This document shows, in pieces, positions 1 through 11,553 of a stretch of DNA of 64,000 nucleotides. The notes beneath the pieces were generated by a model. That model ran no database searches. It saw nothing but the letters and a program-made list of their open reading frames with translations, and had not been told where the DNA came from. Where the stretch lies: assembly GCF_002127325.2 (NCBI RefSeq), contig NC_035434.2:152602289-152666288 (forward strand), given 5' to 3'. Source of the DNA: Helianthus annuus (lineage: Eukaryota > Streptophyta > Magnoliopsida > Asterales > Asteraceae). Every line of letters begins with the position of its first letter. The stretch's first letter is position 1. The position numbers and the translations under genes were made by a program.

Positions 1-131
1 TAAGTTTTGTTACTAATAAGAACTTATATAAGTTTTTTTTGTAAATTTTTTTTTCATTCAAATATATTCATAAAAATGATATATGTAATCAGTCAGTAGA
101 CTAGGCTACTCTTTTGTTAAATTGTAGTGGC

Positions 132-616
132 TAGGGGTGCAAACGAGCCGAGCTGAGCCCGAGCTCGATAAACTTATGAGAGCTCGAGCTCTATGTTTTC
201 AAAGCTAGAGCTCGGCCAAGGCTCGGCTCGTTTATTATCTGTTAATTAATATATTAAATAAAAATAATACAAAATAATAGACTCGGTTAGGCTCATAAGC
301 TCGATAAGTGAAGCTCGGGCTCGGGATCGTTTACTAAACAAGCTTATTTTTAGGTTTGGGCTCAACTCGTAAACAAGTTTAATAAGCTCGGCTCGGCTCG
401 TTTATTAGACAACTTAAAATAAGCGGTAAATGTTATTAAATATAAATAAAAACTAATGTTACACTAAGGCTCAACGAGCTTGACGAGCTTCACATGCCAG
501 ACTCAAGCTCAATAAATAAACGAGCTTTATTTTAGGCTAAAGCTCGGCTCAAGCTCGATAAGGCTCCGCTCATTTTGAGCTTTTTTCTCAAGCTGCTCGA
601 CTCGTTTGCACCCGTA
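132..616. mobile_element. hAT-type nonautonomous element rich in GAGCTCG
   Basis: The ends are inverted copies: TAGGGGTGCAAACGAG on the left and CTCGTTTGCACCCGTA on the right. The flanks carry an 8-bp duplication, GTAGTGGC at 124-131 and GTAGTAGC at 617-624 (7 of 8 match). An 8-bp duplication with TAGGGGTG-type ends is typical of hAT elements. The 485-bp interior is made of imperfect GCTCGAGCTC/GAGCTCGGCTCG repeats in both directions and has no coding potential. It lies upstream of the CDPK exons, probably in an intron. Confidence 0.8.
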
Positions 617-768
617 GTAGTAGCCAACTTTCTTTTAGGTGTCATATTCAGAAATACAGAGTGTTACTCGAATGTTGGATACAAATTTTTTCTTACCACT
701 GTCACGAGAGACTGGTGCGTGTAACATAGGCCCGTCCCTAGTTAACTTATCAACGGTGCTATACACAG

Positions 769-1467
769 GTGGTGGCTGAACATTTATCAGTAGAGGAAGT
801 GGCTGGAATAAGGCAAGATTTCCATATGATAGATACAAACAACAACGGAAAGATTAATCTTGACGAACTGAGAATCGGTTTACAAAAGCTCGGTCATCAA
901 GTAAACGACGCAGATCTTCAAAATTTGATGGAATCTGTAAGTATCATCTTTGTTCACATCTGTTAAACAAAGACAGTTTATAATAGCAACCGGAATCATG
1001 ATTTTGTAGGCTGATGTTGATAGAGACGGGACCCTGGATTGCGGGGAGTTTGTTGCGGTCACTCTGCATCTTAAAAGAATGGCGAACGATGAACATCTAC
1101 ACAAAGCGTTTGAGTTCTTTGATAACAACAGAACTGGTTATATAGAGGTAGAAGAGCTCTGTCAAGTGTTAAGCGATGAAGGCGAGATCATCAACGATGA
1201 AGTAATCAATGCGATTATGCATGATGTCGATATGGATAAGGTTCGTCTTTTGAAATTCCCACATTGCATTACATGTTTTATGGTTTCTAACCTTGTTTTT
1301 AATTTTACTAGGATGGGCGTATCAGTTATGAGGAATTCGTCATAATGATGAAGACGGGCACAGATTGGCGAAAAGCATCAAGGCAATATTCCCGAGAAAG
1401 ATTTAACGATCTTAGTATGAAGTTGATGAAGGATGGTTCGTTACAGTTGGCGGGCGAGGGCCGTTAA
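769..1467 (+). CDS. Calcium-dependent protein kinase, C-terminal exons (partial gene)
   Basis: Three exons are readable: 769-936, 1010-1240 and 1312-1467 (stop TAA 1465-1467), joined in phase 0 with GT-AG introns. The first starts after an AG acceptor at 767-768 with V-V-A-E-H-L-S, the usual start of the CDPK activation/calmodulin-like region. Together they encode about 184 residues with four EF hands. Loop signatures are [37 protein letters not shown] and [14 protein letters not shown], the last spanning an exon junction. The C-terminal tail [20 protein letters not shown] is CDPK-like (CPK7/8/14/32 type as I recall). In the family this region binds calcium and relieves autoinhibition of the Ser/Thr kinase. 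The kinase-domain exons are not in the window, so they lie upstream or are lost. Intron donor 1241 is GTTCGT, a weak but valid site. Expression cannot be judged. Confidence 0.85.
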
Positions 1468-1704
1468 ATAAGTTCAAACTTTTACTTTACACAGACAAAA
1501 GATGAATGTAAAATTAGATGGAAATGTACTATTTGTGTAGTAGGATAGAGGGGGTGGGGGTGGTTCATCTTTTTGTAGAATTAGGATGGAGTTGTAAAGG
1601 TGCAGCTTGCTATGAAGAGCTTGAAGGTGCTAGTCATGAGGTCTTATTGTAAAGTCTTTGGCTGTATTTTGGATTTCATGAAGCTAATTATTGGATATTG
1701 TAGG

Positions 1705-1811
1705 CTATGTTGTCAAAGGCGGCACACTCAAGGCGCAAAGGCCTCGCCCAGAGCCTATGCGCAAGGCGCAAAAAAGCGAGGGCTTTTTTAAGTAAGGCGT
1801 CATAATAAAAA

Positions 1812-1850
<39 letters not shown>

Positions 1851-2407
1851 CATAAAATTAATAGTATTACCCTATTTAAACAAATGTAATAGAAAAAAAT
1901 CATAATATCTTTTGAAAATATATATAATAATATCAATAATAATTAATACTTCTAAATATATCACTATTTGTAACAAACTAAAACAATTTAAAGATATTTA
2001 ATTGGGCCATCTGTCTATTTTATGAAATAGTTTAGTTATTTAAACTAAAGACTGGCCCAACCCAGTCTACAATCAACAAAATGCAGTCAGTCTGTTTTAT
2101 CAAATTAGGTTTTCTGTCAAAAAAAAAGCAGCCGACACCAGTCCACCACGTCGCTGATGGTGACCATGATCTAGAGTGTAAATCAGGTTCTCCTCTCCCC
2201 TTTAAGAAGTTGCTAAACAAGGTTCCTCTCCATCTACCCTCTATATTGTTCCATTTCAGGCTGTTTTTTTTTTGTTTTAGGGTGGATTGCTGCGTCTGCG
2301 CCTAGCTCTAGGCGAGCGCCTGAGTGCATTTTTTTTTTGAAAAAAGACACAGATCTGTGCCTAGCCCTCGCTGCGCCTGAGCGCCTAGCTCGCTTTTGAC
2401 AACACAG
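1705..2407. mobile_element. hAT-type nonautonomous element, AGGCGC-rich
   Basis: Terminal inverted repeats CTATGTTGTCAAAGGCG (left) and, reading inward from the right, CTGTGTTGTCAAAAGCG agree at 15 of 17 positions. The flanking 8-mers ATTGTAGG (1697-1704) and GTTGTAGG (2408-2415) agree at 7 of 8. The related duplicated locus near 6055 lacks the element, which supports insertion. The interior contains AGGCGC/GCGCCT-rich ends, a TA microsatellite near 1815-1850 and no coding region. Confidence 0.8.
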
Positions 2408-2444
2408 GTTGTAGGTAACATAAAAAGCAATGGATGGATGTTAT

Positions 2445-2631
2445 CAGTGGCGAAACTTGAGATTTCCGACCGAGGTGGTGGAAGTCAGCGGACCTAAAAA
2501 TGTCTATAAAACTGGGGGTCGAAAACGTATATACCCAAAAAATTCTATACGATAAGTACATACTCTCCACTACTGAGCGAAAAGTCCGGGGGACGGCCGC
2601 TCCCTCCCGTCCCTTAAAAGCTTCGCCATGG
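2445..2631. mobile_element. Short MITE with CAGTGGCGAA ends
   Basis: The ends CAGTGGCGAAACTT and AAGCTTCGCCATG are near-perfect inverted repeats. The flanks GATGTTAT and GTCGTTAT match at 6 of 8 positions. The homologous stretch near 8015-8040 reads through this site without the element, so it looks like a real insertion. It is about 187 bp and non-coding. The right end is good to within 1-2 bases. Confidence 0.65.
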
Positions 2632-3293
2632 TCGTTATAGATCAATATTGTATGAGATAAATTTGTTGACTCCTTTCTTTTTGTTTGAAAACAATCCTAC
2701 TAATAGCAAAGCTATTAGTAAAGTCTAGGGAATGTAGTTAAACTTTACCTCTATCCCTGTTTTGTTTGCGTTGCATATTTGAAGTTCTTTTAACTAAAAA
2801 AGGCCTAAAATCTAATCTCTGGCGATCTTTCTCATGAGCTCTGCTCAACAACAACGACATCGTAAATTCAATTTTCAGTTACAGTTTCTAGATCAAGAAC
2901 ATGGCACAACCTCAGAATGATGATGTACAAAATCCTAATCTCATTAGACGTGAAGTTGAGGCACCTTTGGTTAAGGTGGTGATTCAACCACCCGAGCTTG
3001 AAACAATATACAAGCCACCTAATATTTCCCAAGTAGTTGTTATACTTCCATGTCTTGAACCAAGGTTCCGTATACAATTCAAGGAACGAATGACTTATCT
3101 GTTAGCACACTGGAAATCTTGGCCTATCTTCATGCTTACTTAGGTAAGCCATGATACGAGGTGATCATGGTTGTAGCAACGTGTCTTATTGCCTATTTAT
3201 TCATAGTTTGGGCAATATTTTATTATCGATATCATGAAGCAACATACGCTATCTAGAGCGAGGGCCGAGTCAGAGAGTCATGGCAGATGTAAT
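2632..3293. other. Intergenic stretch with a short unassigned ORF
   Basis: The first 80 bases are homologous to about 8030-8100, the edge of the segmental duplication. A plus-strand ORF at 2901-3143 encodes 80 residues starting M-A-Q-P-Q-N-D-D-V. I recognise no domain in it; it could be a retroelement gag fragment or chance. No other gene is visible. Confidence 0.4.
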
Positions 3294-5493
3294 TGTAACG
3301 TTCCTTATTATCCGATTCTTTTTCATTTATTTGTAATTCGTACTTCAATTTCAATCCTTGTAATTCTGAGACTTGATCATAATGGAAACTATGTTTTATA
3401 TTACCCTTGTTTAATCATACTTGCATAATACATACACATTCATAGATACGCGTTTTTAATTAAAAACCGGGACATACACCGAGATTATATTTTCTCGGGA
3501 TGACATTCATACGTGTTTATATATTATACATGCTTACATACCCTTAAATACCCAAAAATGTGCTTAACTATGAGTTTACAACATAATATAACATACAAGA
3601 CAAGTGCAGGGACCAAAGTTGCAATTTTTTTGAAGTTTAAATGGTCCTTGCAGACCGTATACAATATGCCTTATGGTTCGCAAGGGTGTTAGCGGGCATA
3701 AACTTTGTATACTCATGAAATTTGGTCTTTCCCTTCTTCTTACTCCCAGCCACCTTCATTAAACACCCAACTACTTCACCCTATTATGAATACAACACTC
3801 ATACACCTCCTAAACACTTTCAACACCTTGTAATCACTTCCAAACTCTCTCTAATCTCCAAGAATTCCAAGTTCGGGCTGATAGTTCTAAGTTCAAAACA
3901 ATAAGTTTTGAGCTTGCTCTTGCACTCTTTCTTCTTTTTTTTCTTGTTCTCCTTCTTTGGAACACTTCTAGGAGTATTACCACATGTTTACCAAGGTAAA
4001 CAAAGATAGTATACCACCATTTTTGAGGTCCAAGTTAGGATTATCACAATAAGTTTTGAACTTGTTTTATCTGTACTTTGTTTCTTGGAACTTTTACACA
4101 CCAAACCAAGTTACCAAAAAGTTCTATTGTTGAGGAATTTGTGTTAAGGTTTTGTTCCAGAAACTTGAGGTTCATATACCTCTCTTTTTGTGTTCTTGTA
4201 AATCTTTAAGTAATTTCCAAGCAATAAAGTGAGCAAACTACACCAAGTCTCCAACAACACCAAGTTGGAAGCACACGTCTAGTTATCCTCACTTGGTTAC
4301 TTAGTGAATTAGATAGTTTATTTGTGTTCCTCATACTTGATTCATGATGATCTGAATTGTCCATGTTGATGATTTGTGCATTGGTGAATTTTTGAGGTTA
4401 ATGGATTTATCCTACCTCTAATGCGTGATGACAATATATCTTATAATATATATATACACATACCCCAAAAACCCAACTATGATATCAACCAAACCATGGT
4501 TGAATATATTATGTTAAGGTGGAGAATATCCAAAGTCTTGGATTCCTTAGTTCGGATTTCTAATGGATAATATGACTCATGAAAAACACAAACAAATAAT
4601 AGTGTCCTAATAAGTGTCAAAGACGTGATATATTTTTATGTAATTTCAGACTTGTGACCTTCGTTTACGTCCCCAATCTTCAATTCCAAATACTCGTACA
4701 CCTTTGTTTACCTTTTTAGGGTAACTTCGGTGTTCCATCCTTCAAAACTACTCACTCACACTTTGTGGAAAATCTTCGCAAAGCGTGAGTTCATACTTGA
4801 CCCATTTTACGCTTTAAGCGCTATTTGGGTTGCAACAGTACACAATCACACACATACAATCAATCTTACGCAAACAATCAATCCTTTAACATGCTTACTT
4901 GTTATGGAAAATCGTCATATATGCTAGAACAATCTTATGCCATGCTATCTATCATAACTTTAAAAAGCCTCCCTTAACATGTATAGCGCTATAGGAGTAG
5001 CAACCGCCCCGTTTGTTGGGTCATTGTTAAGTATTTAATCTTTACGGTCTTATTCACTTCGGTGATAAGGTTACGCTAGTGGAAACTTTGGGTTGATTTT
5101 TAGCTATTGCATGCTAGTATGATTACATGATTGGTATACTTTAAACATGTGGATTTGAGACTTTATTCATTCTTATGCTATGTAGACAAGCTAGTATGCT
5201 CACCAACATAATTTGTGTTGACGGATATTTTATACATGTTGCAGAAAATGTTTGATGATGCAAGAATTCTACTTAGGGTGGATTTAGAACTTACCAAATT
5301 TTATTATGATTTTTTATGTTTTAGTCTTAAAACTTGCAATTTGTTGTATTTTCTTTTGAGACAATGTAATGTATGAATTTGATGAAATGAAATTTTGAAT
5401 TTTAATTTATTGTTGCAAATTTAGTGTTATGTTGTCTTTAAGAAATCTATTATGTCTCATCTCGATATTTCCGCCATCGATTGGGATGTGACA
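3294..5493 (+). mobile_element. Ty3/Gypsy-type solo LTR (2.2 kb)
   Basis: The segment starts TGTAACG and ends ...CCGCCATCGATTGGGATGTGACA, almost the same terminus as the LTRs of element A (CCGCCATCGGTTGGGGTGTGACA). The 5-bp flanks are GTAAT (3289-3293) and GTAAC (5494-5498), 4 of 5 matching, as expected for a decayed target duplication. No primer-binding site follows and no polypurine tract or pol sequence adjoins it. I infer a solo LTR left by unequal recombination. Small ORFs inside (for example 3722-3904, 4730-4927) look like chance. Confidence 0.7.
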
Positions 5494-5559
5494 GTAACAT
5501 CAGAGATTATATGAGTTTATGTCATATCAGAATTCACACTTATAGATGCATATGCTCAT

Positions 5560-6063
5560 TATTTTGTTTGTTCAATGCTCTAACTAGCCTTGTTTTGATT
5601 TTACTAGGATGGGCGTATCAGTTATCAGGAATTTGTCATAATGATGAAGATGGGCGCAGATTGGAGAAAAACATCAAGGCAGTATTCCGAAGAAAGATTT
5701 AACGATCTTTGTATGAAGTTGATGAAGAATGGTTCGTTAGAGTTGGCGGGCAAGGGGCGTTAAAAAGTTTAAATCCTTACTTTCCAAAGACAAAAGATGA
5801 ATGTAGTATCAAATGGGAATGTACTATATGTGTATTAGGGTAGAGGAGTGTGGGGTGGTTCATCTTTTTGTAGAATTAGGATGTGTATGAATGGAAATGT
5901 ATATGATGTAGTTGTAAAGGTGGTTAAGTAGGGCCATACATGAATATTGTTGTTGGTGCAGCTTGCTATGAAGAGCTTGAAGCTTCTATTAGTAAGAGTC
6001 CCATTGTATTGTGTTTGCTATAGATTTCGATTTCATGAAGCTAAAAATTGGATATTGTAGTTA
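5560..6063 (+). repeat. Partial segmental duplication of the CDPK 3' end
   Basis: The stretch from the end of the last intron through the exon, the 3' UTR and on to GATATTGTAG repeats 1280-1704. After the inserted element ends, homology resumes at about 8005-8100 (matching 2408-2444 and 2632-2720). The two copies have different insertions, so the duplication predates the elements at 1705, 2445 and 6064. Confidence 0.8.
5608..5763 (+). pseudogene. Duplicated last exon of the CDPK gene
   Basis: This 156-bp segment matches exon 1312-1467 in length and frame. It follows a TTTTACTAG acceptor like the original and reads [19 protein letters not shown] and onward to LAGKGR, ending in TAA. It covers the second half of the fourth EF hand and the C-terminal tail. 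There is no indel or internal stop, only scattered substitutions such as E to Q in the hand. The 3' UTR is duplicated too. The other exons are absent, so it is called a partial duplicate; use as an alternative terminal exon of the upstream gene is not excluded. Confidence 0.8.
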
Positions 6064-8004
6064 AGGGGAAGGTTCATTTGAGAAGAAAATTTAATTGAGA
6101 AGAAAAAGAACAAAGGGTAATTTTGTAAAACATTAAATAGTTTTTTCACTTATCTCATTTATTATCATTTTTGACTAATTAATTAGTCATAAAGACTAGT
6201 ATCCTCCACACTAACTTTTTTTTGCTTACACACATCAAAAGTTATCTTACATATTCCGAAATTCATCCTACACGTTGAAATTTATCCTACACAACTCGTA
6301 ATTTATCCTAAACAACTCATAATTTATCCTACTCTTTAAATTATTTTATTTAGAGTAAATTACGTTTTTGGCCCCTGTGGTTATGTCAGTTTTACTATAT
6401 TAGCCCAAAATAAGATTTTTTAACGTTTCTGCCCCCATGGTCCCTATATCTAACCATTTTGGCCCCTAAGTCTAACCAAACCCCTAACCCTGGTTAATTA
6501 ATTGGCACATGGGTTGCACATGATGGGTAAAATTGTAATTTCCCCTTCCCCTTTATAAATAAAACCCTAGATATTTTTTTGGCACTTCATCTTCTTTCTG
6601 ATTTCATCTTCTTCCTCATTTCTTCTAAAACCCCCCTCCTCCTCCTTCTTCATCTTCCTGCAACTTCTCTCTCTACATTCTCCCTCTCCACCTGAAATCA
6701 AAAGCCATCATCATCCCTGTCATTCGCCAAATCAAAAGCCACCATCGCCACCAGATCTAGCCAAAAACCCCCAACATCTCACTTAAAAAAAAACCGCTTC
6801 GTTCCCGGCGTTTTAAACAGTTGATCACAACAACAACAAAGTAAGTATGTCGCAAAGCTATAACCCAAAAAACCACCCCAAACCCGACCCGTTACCTTCT
6901 GGTTCAGATTCAACTGGTTCACCTGCAATACCTCCTTGTGAACTATGACGAGCAAGGAAAGTTCCAGATGGATCAGAAGCAGTTTCTGTTCTTCGGCTCA
7001 TACAACAATGGCAGGTGGTTCTCGAGCTCAAGTCAACAAGTAGCCTAAGACTCGTTTTGCTTGTTCATCCGGATGAAAACTCATTCAATCAAAAATTTTC
7101 ATACGAGCATCATTGGATTTGATAACAAATTTTCATGATGAAAATTGCATTCAATCAAAAATTTTCATGGTGAAAATAGCATTCTTGTTCATACGAGCAT
7201 CACTGGATCTGATCATACATGATAAGCTTCAGATCTGGATCTGAGATCGATTTTAGATTTGAATAATCTACATTTTTTTGAACGATTTCAGTAATTTTGT
7301 TGATTCGATATAGCTTTTGATTGCATTTCTTGAATTCTTGATGAGGCTAGTGATTATGGTCCAGATTTGTGGTTTAAATACTTCAAAAATTGCTGAATCG
7401 GTGGCTTTCAATTGCAGTTCTGGGTTTGAAGATCTGAAAGTGGGTTTGAAGATCTGGGTTTGAAGTTCTGGGTTTGAAGTTCTGGGTTTGAAAGTGGGTT
7501 TGAAGATCTGATGTGCAGTTGATAATTATTGTTTCTTTTATTTTTTATAAAGTCAGTAAAAGTAAAGGGGAGGGGAAATTACAATTTTACCCATCATGTG
7601 TAACCCATGTGCCAATTAATTAACCAGGGTTAGGGGTTTGGTTAGACTTAGGGGCCAAAATGGTTAGATATAGGGACCATGGGGGCAGAAACGTTAAAAA
7701 ATCTTATTTTGGGCTAATATAGTAAAACTGACATAACCACAGGGGCCAAAAACGTAATTTACTCTTTTATTTATTTATTTTTTTTTGAAAAAATATATAT
7801 ATTGAAGATAAGTTACAAAAAATTTAATGTAGTTAGCTATTAAAGAGGAATACTACAATTTAATTACATATGTAGATTTACCAATGTACCCTTATAGTAA
7901 CATTAAATACTTATATTAAATGAAGTAAAATAAAACTTTCTTATTGGTTGAAATTTCTTCTTTTATCTTCTTACAAAAAATTTCTTCTCATTTGAACTCT
8001 CCAC
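6064..8004. mobile_element. MULE-type nonautonomous element, itself interrupted
   Basis: A perfect 9-bp duplication TTGTAGTTA flanks it (6055-6063 and 8005-8013). The ends are inverted relatives: AGGGGAAGGTTCATTTGAGA on the left and, read inward, GTGGAGAGTTCAAATGAGA on the right. A 9-bp duplication with such ends is characteristic of Mutator-like elements. Without the nested insertion it is about 520 bp, A/T-rich and non-coding. Confidence 0.8.
6353..7764. mobile_element. Long-TIR MULE nested in the previous element, possible Pack-MULE
   Basis: Perfect 9-bp duplication TTTTATTTA at 6344-6352 and 7765-7773. Terminal inverted repeats of about 200 bp start GAGTAAATTACGTTTTTGGC and are nearly identical. 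The interior (about 6560-7560) does not look like transposon filler. It has a CT-rich leader, an ATG at 6847 starting a 33-codon frame (M-S-Q-S-Y-N-P-K-N-H), then in another frame VNYDEQGKFQMDQKQFLFFG and onward, then intron-like T-rich sequence. I cannot name the source gene. A short GGGTTTGAAGATCTG/GGGTTTGAAGTTCTG array lies at about 7428-7512. Confidence 0.8.
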
Positions 8005-8013
8005 TTGTAGTTA

Positions 8014-9360
8014 ACATAATGGAAATGGATTACTGTTACAGATCAAAATTATTTAAAATAAATTTGTTGACCTTTTTTTGTTTAAAAAAAAAAACTCGTC
8101 CCCCAAAAAACTTATTGCCTTGTTTCCTTATTTTCATCGTCGTTAGAGGTGTACACTATCCCCGGACCCCGCGTGAGCCTAGCCAGTTTACTTTCCAACA
8201 AGAAGATCCCAATTAACTATCGGAAATCGACGACGAAATTCCATGGGAAAGTCCGATGTGAGTATACTACACCACGGATCATTGGACATTCTCCAAAGAT
8301 CACTGAATGCCACTTCACTAACGGATCACCGACAATACAATATATTCATGGATAGCATCATCGCAAACGGATATCACCGAGAAATATTTAAAAAATCATT
8401 TTATCTTTGATTCAAAGGTATCGTTATACAATTAACTTTTGTTTGTTCGGTTTTTGTATGATTCGTCCGGGATTATACCGTCAATGAAGTTATCACCGAT
8501 ATAACTCTATTTTGTAGTAGTTTCAACTTTCAACAGGTTCCTTAATAAAGTCTAAATTGTGTTGGCACTAGGCCTACAAACGAATCGAACGAACAAGAAA
8601 ATGAGATTCAAATATACGTGAGAAGACTAAGAATCCATAAATTTGCCCCAATGTTCAAATTCTACCCATAAAGAATCCATAAGACCAAGAATCCATAGTT
8701 AATGCTAAGGCCACAGCGTGTGGCATCGCCCCTTGGCGCCTCTCCCTCCCCCTACATGTTAAAAGGGGGGCGCTACCCCTTGTCCGCCAGTACGCTAACG
8801 GCCAGAAAATGGCTTTGAAGGTGGGACCCATTCTTTTCAACCAATCATCAAATATCTTCTCTTTATTTTTTTTATTTTGTTTAATAGGGGGGCTTTAAAG
8901 GGGTTTTAAACCGTTATATGCAAGTTAAAGAGAGAAGCTTTAAAACTCCCTATGTGACATGACACTTATATGGTGCGATAAAGCCCCTAATGGCTTTTTA
9001 CCACACCCTCTCCAACCTAACTATTAGATCAAACTTAATGTGTTTTAAAAATACAAAGTAATGTGTTTTAAAAATACATATATAATATGTATAATTTATA
9101 TGTTTACATGTTTGATTTCCTTTTTGTTGATTTTTTATAATTATCACATAGATGATGTGCAATTTACAGTTTGATTTTGTTTCATAAATCGACGAAAACA
9201 AAGATTTTGTTTGATTTTCTTTTCCATATTTTGATTAAGGTTATGTTAATATGTCTATTTGATTTGTTTTTTTTTTTATATTTTTGTAAACATCTTATAA
9301 AATAATTGTAACTAGACGGGGTAAAGAAAATGCAATTTTACATACTAAATAATAAAACAA
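8014..9360. other. Intergenic DNA without recognisable genes
   Basis: 8014-8100 ends the segmental duplication. ORFs of 60-90 codons at 7944-8216 and 8149-8355 show no domain. About 8700-8990 has GC-richer sequence (GGCATCGCCCCTTGGCGCC) and a G-run/TTTAAAG-rich stretch that could be an old MITE, but no clean ends or target duplication were found. Confidence 0.4.
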
Positions 9361-9364
9361 TTAG

Positions 9365-10160
9365 AATTAAGACCCGTCGCAATGCGGCGGAGATTCTTTA
9401 GTGATAACTAAGTCGATTTAGTGCGCGCACGTTATGTTGAACCTATCAAACAGGAAAAAATAGACGATGTAAAAACGTTCACCCGCAAAATTTAGAACGA
9501 AACGTAAAAACGTTAAACCAAAGACGCACATTGTGGTGTGCTAAGTCACAAAATTTAGAACGAATGATAAAGCTAAAAATTTGCGGAAAATGAAAAATAT
9601 AAAGGACCAAAGTTGAAAGTAAAAAAAGTTGTGAGGATAAATTGCAACAGATTAAAAGTTTTGTGTTAAAAGTAAAAAAAAACAAATAGTTTTGGGTTAA
9701 AAGTAATTTATAAAATACTTTTGGATGAAAAGTAAAAAATCAATTTTTTTTTGAAAAACCTCCAAAGCCAAGGTTACAACAACCATATGCATAACCATTT
9801 TTTCTTTGAAAAAACCCCAAAGCCAATATTACAACACATAAGTAAAAAAAAATCAAAGTGGTTAAATCGCAAAAGATGGAAACTTTTGAATTAGAAGTGA
9901 AAAAATCAAATTAATCAAAGGGGTTAAATTACCAAAGATTAAAACTTTAAACTTAAATTGTCAAAGATTAAAACTTTAGGGTTAAAAAGGAAACAAAGAT
10001 TAAAATTTTAAACTTAAATTGCCAAATATTAAAACTTTAGGGTATGTCAAAGATTAAAACCTTAGGGTTTAAAAGGAAACAAAAATTAAAACTTTAAACT
10101 TAAATTGTCAAAAAATTAAAAGTTTAAGGTTAGAAAAGAAAAGAAAATTTCCATTTTTTT
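9365..10160. repeat. Helitron-like GC hairpin followed by degenerate AAAGATTAAAACTTT repeats
   Basis: CCCGTCGCAATGCGGCGG at 9373-9390 forms a GC-rich hairpin followed by ATTCTTTAGT, resembling a decayed Helitron 3' end. From about 9590 to 10150 runs a poor tandem array built on AAAGATTAAAACTTTAGGGTTAAA and TTAAACTTAAATTG. There is no gene. Confidence 0.45.
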
Positions 10161-10439
10161 TGAAAGCTTCCCAAAGCTAAAGTTACAACATACATATGCA
10201 CATATAAGTTGCTTCTTTATAAGGTTTTAATATCATTTTTTGTTGTCATTTGTATTTATATTGTTCGTGTTTCTTTCTATCTTTGAGAAAATTAAGTCAT
10301 GACATATTTGAGTGTCAAAACTAAAAATCAAGTTATTGGATTGACACACGTTTCTAAACCTGTACTAAGTTACGACAAGGAACCAAACCCGTAAAGTTGG
10401 ACGAAATCGATTTATCAAAATGAAGTATCACACTTACTT

Positions 10440-11460
10440 AAGCTTAAGAAGTTAGATGCGCTGCCGTAATATGTGAAAGACTCATTGTTATGAAACTTGT
10501 GCATAAAACTTATTACAACGATATATCTATCTTGCGAAGATACATCATTGTAAATATTTGACGAGCATTTGTGAAGCTGATCAAATATACCAATTGCAAC
10601 ACCACACATTAACCTTGCAATGTTTGACGCACTATTCTTAAGATTTGGACGCACTGCCATATGTATATGATTGATGCATCACTGCAAACATGTGCATCAA
10701 AATTAATTACAACAATGTAGTAACCTTGTAATGTTTTGACATTTTGTTTTTGAGGTTTGGAAGCGTTGTTTTGTACATGTTTGACAGTGCTATAAAATGT
10801 GTGTCAAAAACAAATACAACAATAATGTCGACACGGTATTCTACATGTTTGGAAGAAATGCTATGACCTTGTGATTCAAAACTAAATACAACATACAATA
10901 ACCTGTTATGTGCCCACTAACTCATTCCATGTTTTAGTAGTTGTCAAGTTTATTTTAGTACGTAGCTTATTTATTAATTAAGCATGTTTTAAGTTATAGA
11001 TAGTGGGTCAAGATGGTGGGATAGTGGTTAATTAGTTGTTTAGCTTAGTATTTATAATGTAAGTCATTGGATGTTTTAGAGATATGAATGAGAAGAAATG
11101 AATTAGTCAGTTTCAAAAATCTCTAAATTCTCTCAAGTTCTTATCTATTTTCTTTGGATCAATTGGTTAACGATTTGGTTCGTATCATAACCATACAAAG
11201 AGTTGGCAATGTTTGACACCCTACTGTAATTATACGCGTTTCATTTAAAAACGGAACATATTTGTACGTTGAGAATTGCGAGTAACATATTTATATGTTG
11301 AGAATTATGAAAATCATTTAAGAAAGGAACATATTTATACGTTGAGAATGGTTAAAATCATAAAAGAAAGGATCATATTTATACGTTGAGAATTGCGAGG
11401 AACATATTTAAACGTTGAGAATTGTGAATACCACGTAATATAATTGTACATCCGGTTTTG
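10440..11460. repeat. Degenerate ~110-bp tandem repeats and 27-bp TACGTTGAGAATTG repeats
   Basis: Between 10440 and 10903 four diverged units share ...GTGCATCAAAATTAATTACAACAATG... and ...TTGTAATGTTTGAC... segments. After the solo LTR at 10904-11187 the array resumes (GTTGGCAATGTTTGACACCC). At about 11250-11440, five copies of GGAACATATTTATACGTTGA follow. No coding region is seen. Confidence 0.55.
10904..11187 (+). mobile_element. Short solo LTR (Copia-like size)
   Basis: The segment starts TGTTATGTGCCC and ends GGTTCGTATCA. It is flanked by a perfect 5-bp duplication TAACC (10899-10903 and 11188-11192). A TATA-like TATTTATAATG sits in the right place for an LTR promoter. The 284-bp length fits a Copia LTR. 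It interrupts the tandem array described above. No internal region adjoins, so it is a solo LTR. Confidence 0.75.
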
Positions 11461-11553
11461 AATGTGATACATATTAGGATGGAAGGTCTAAAAAGCGTCA
11501 AAGGTTGAATGTGATACATATTAGGGTGGAAGGTCTAAAAAGCGTCAAAGGTG
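11459..11553. repeat. 47-bp perfect-length tandem duplication
   Basis: Two adjacent copies of TGAATGTGATACATATTAGG followed by TGGAAGGTCTAAAAAGCGTC and AAAGG. They differ at one or two bases. Function unknown. Confidence 0.8.

Noticed and set aside
2901..3143. Gag-like 80-aa ORF
   Set aside because: It resembles nothing clearly enough; kept only as an unassigned ORF.
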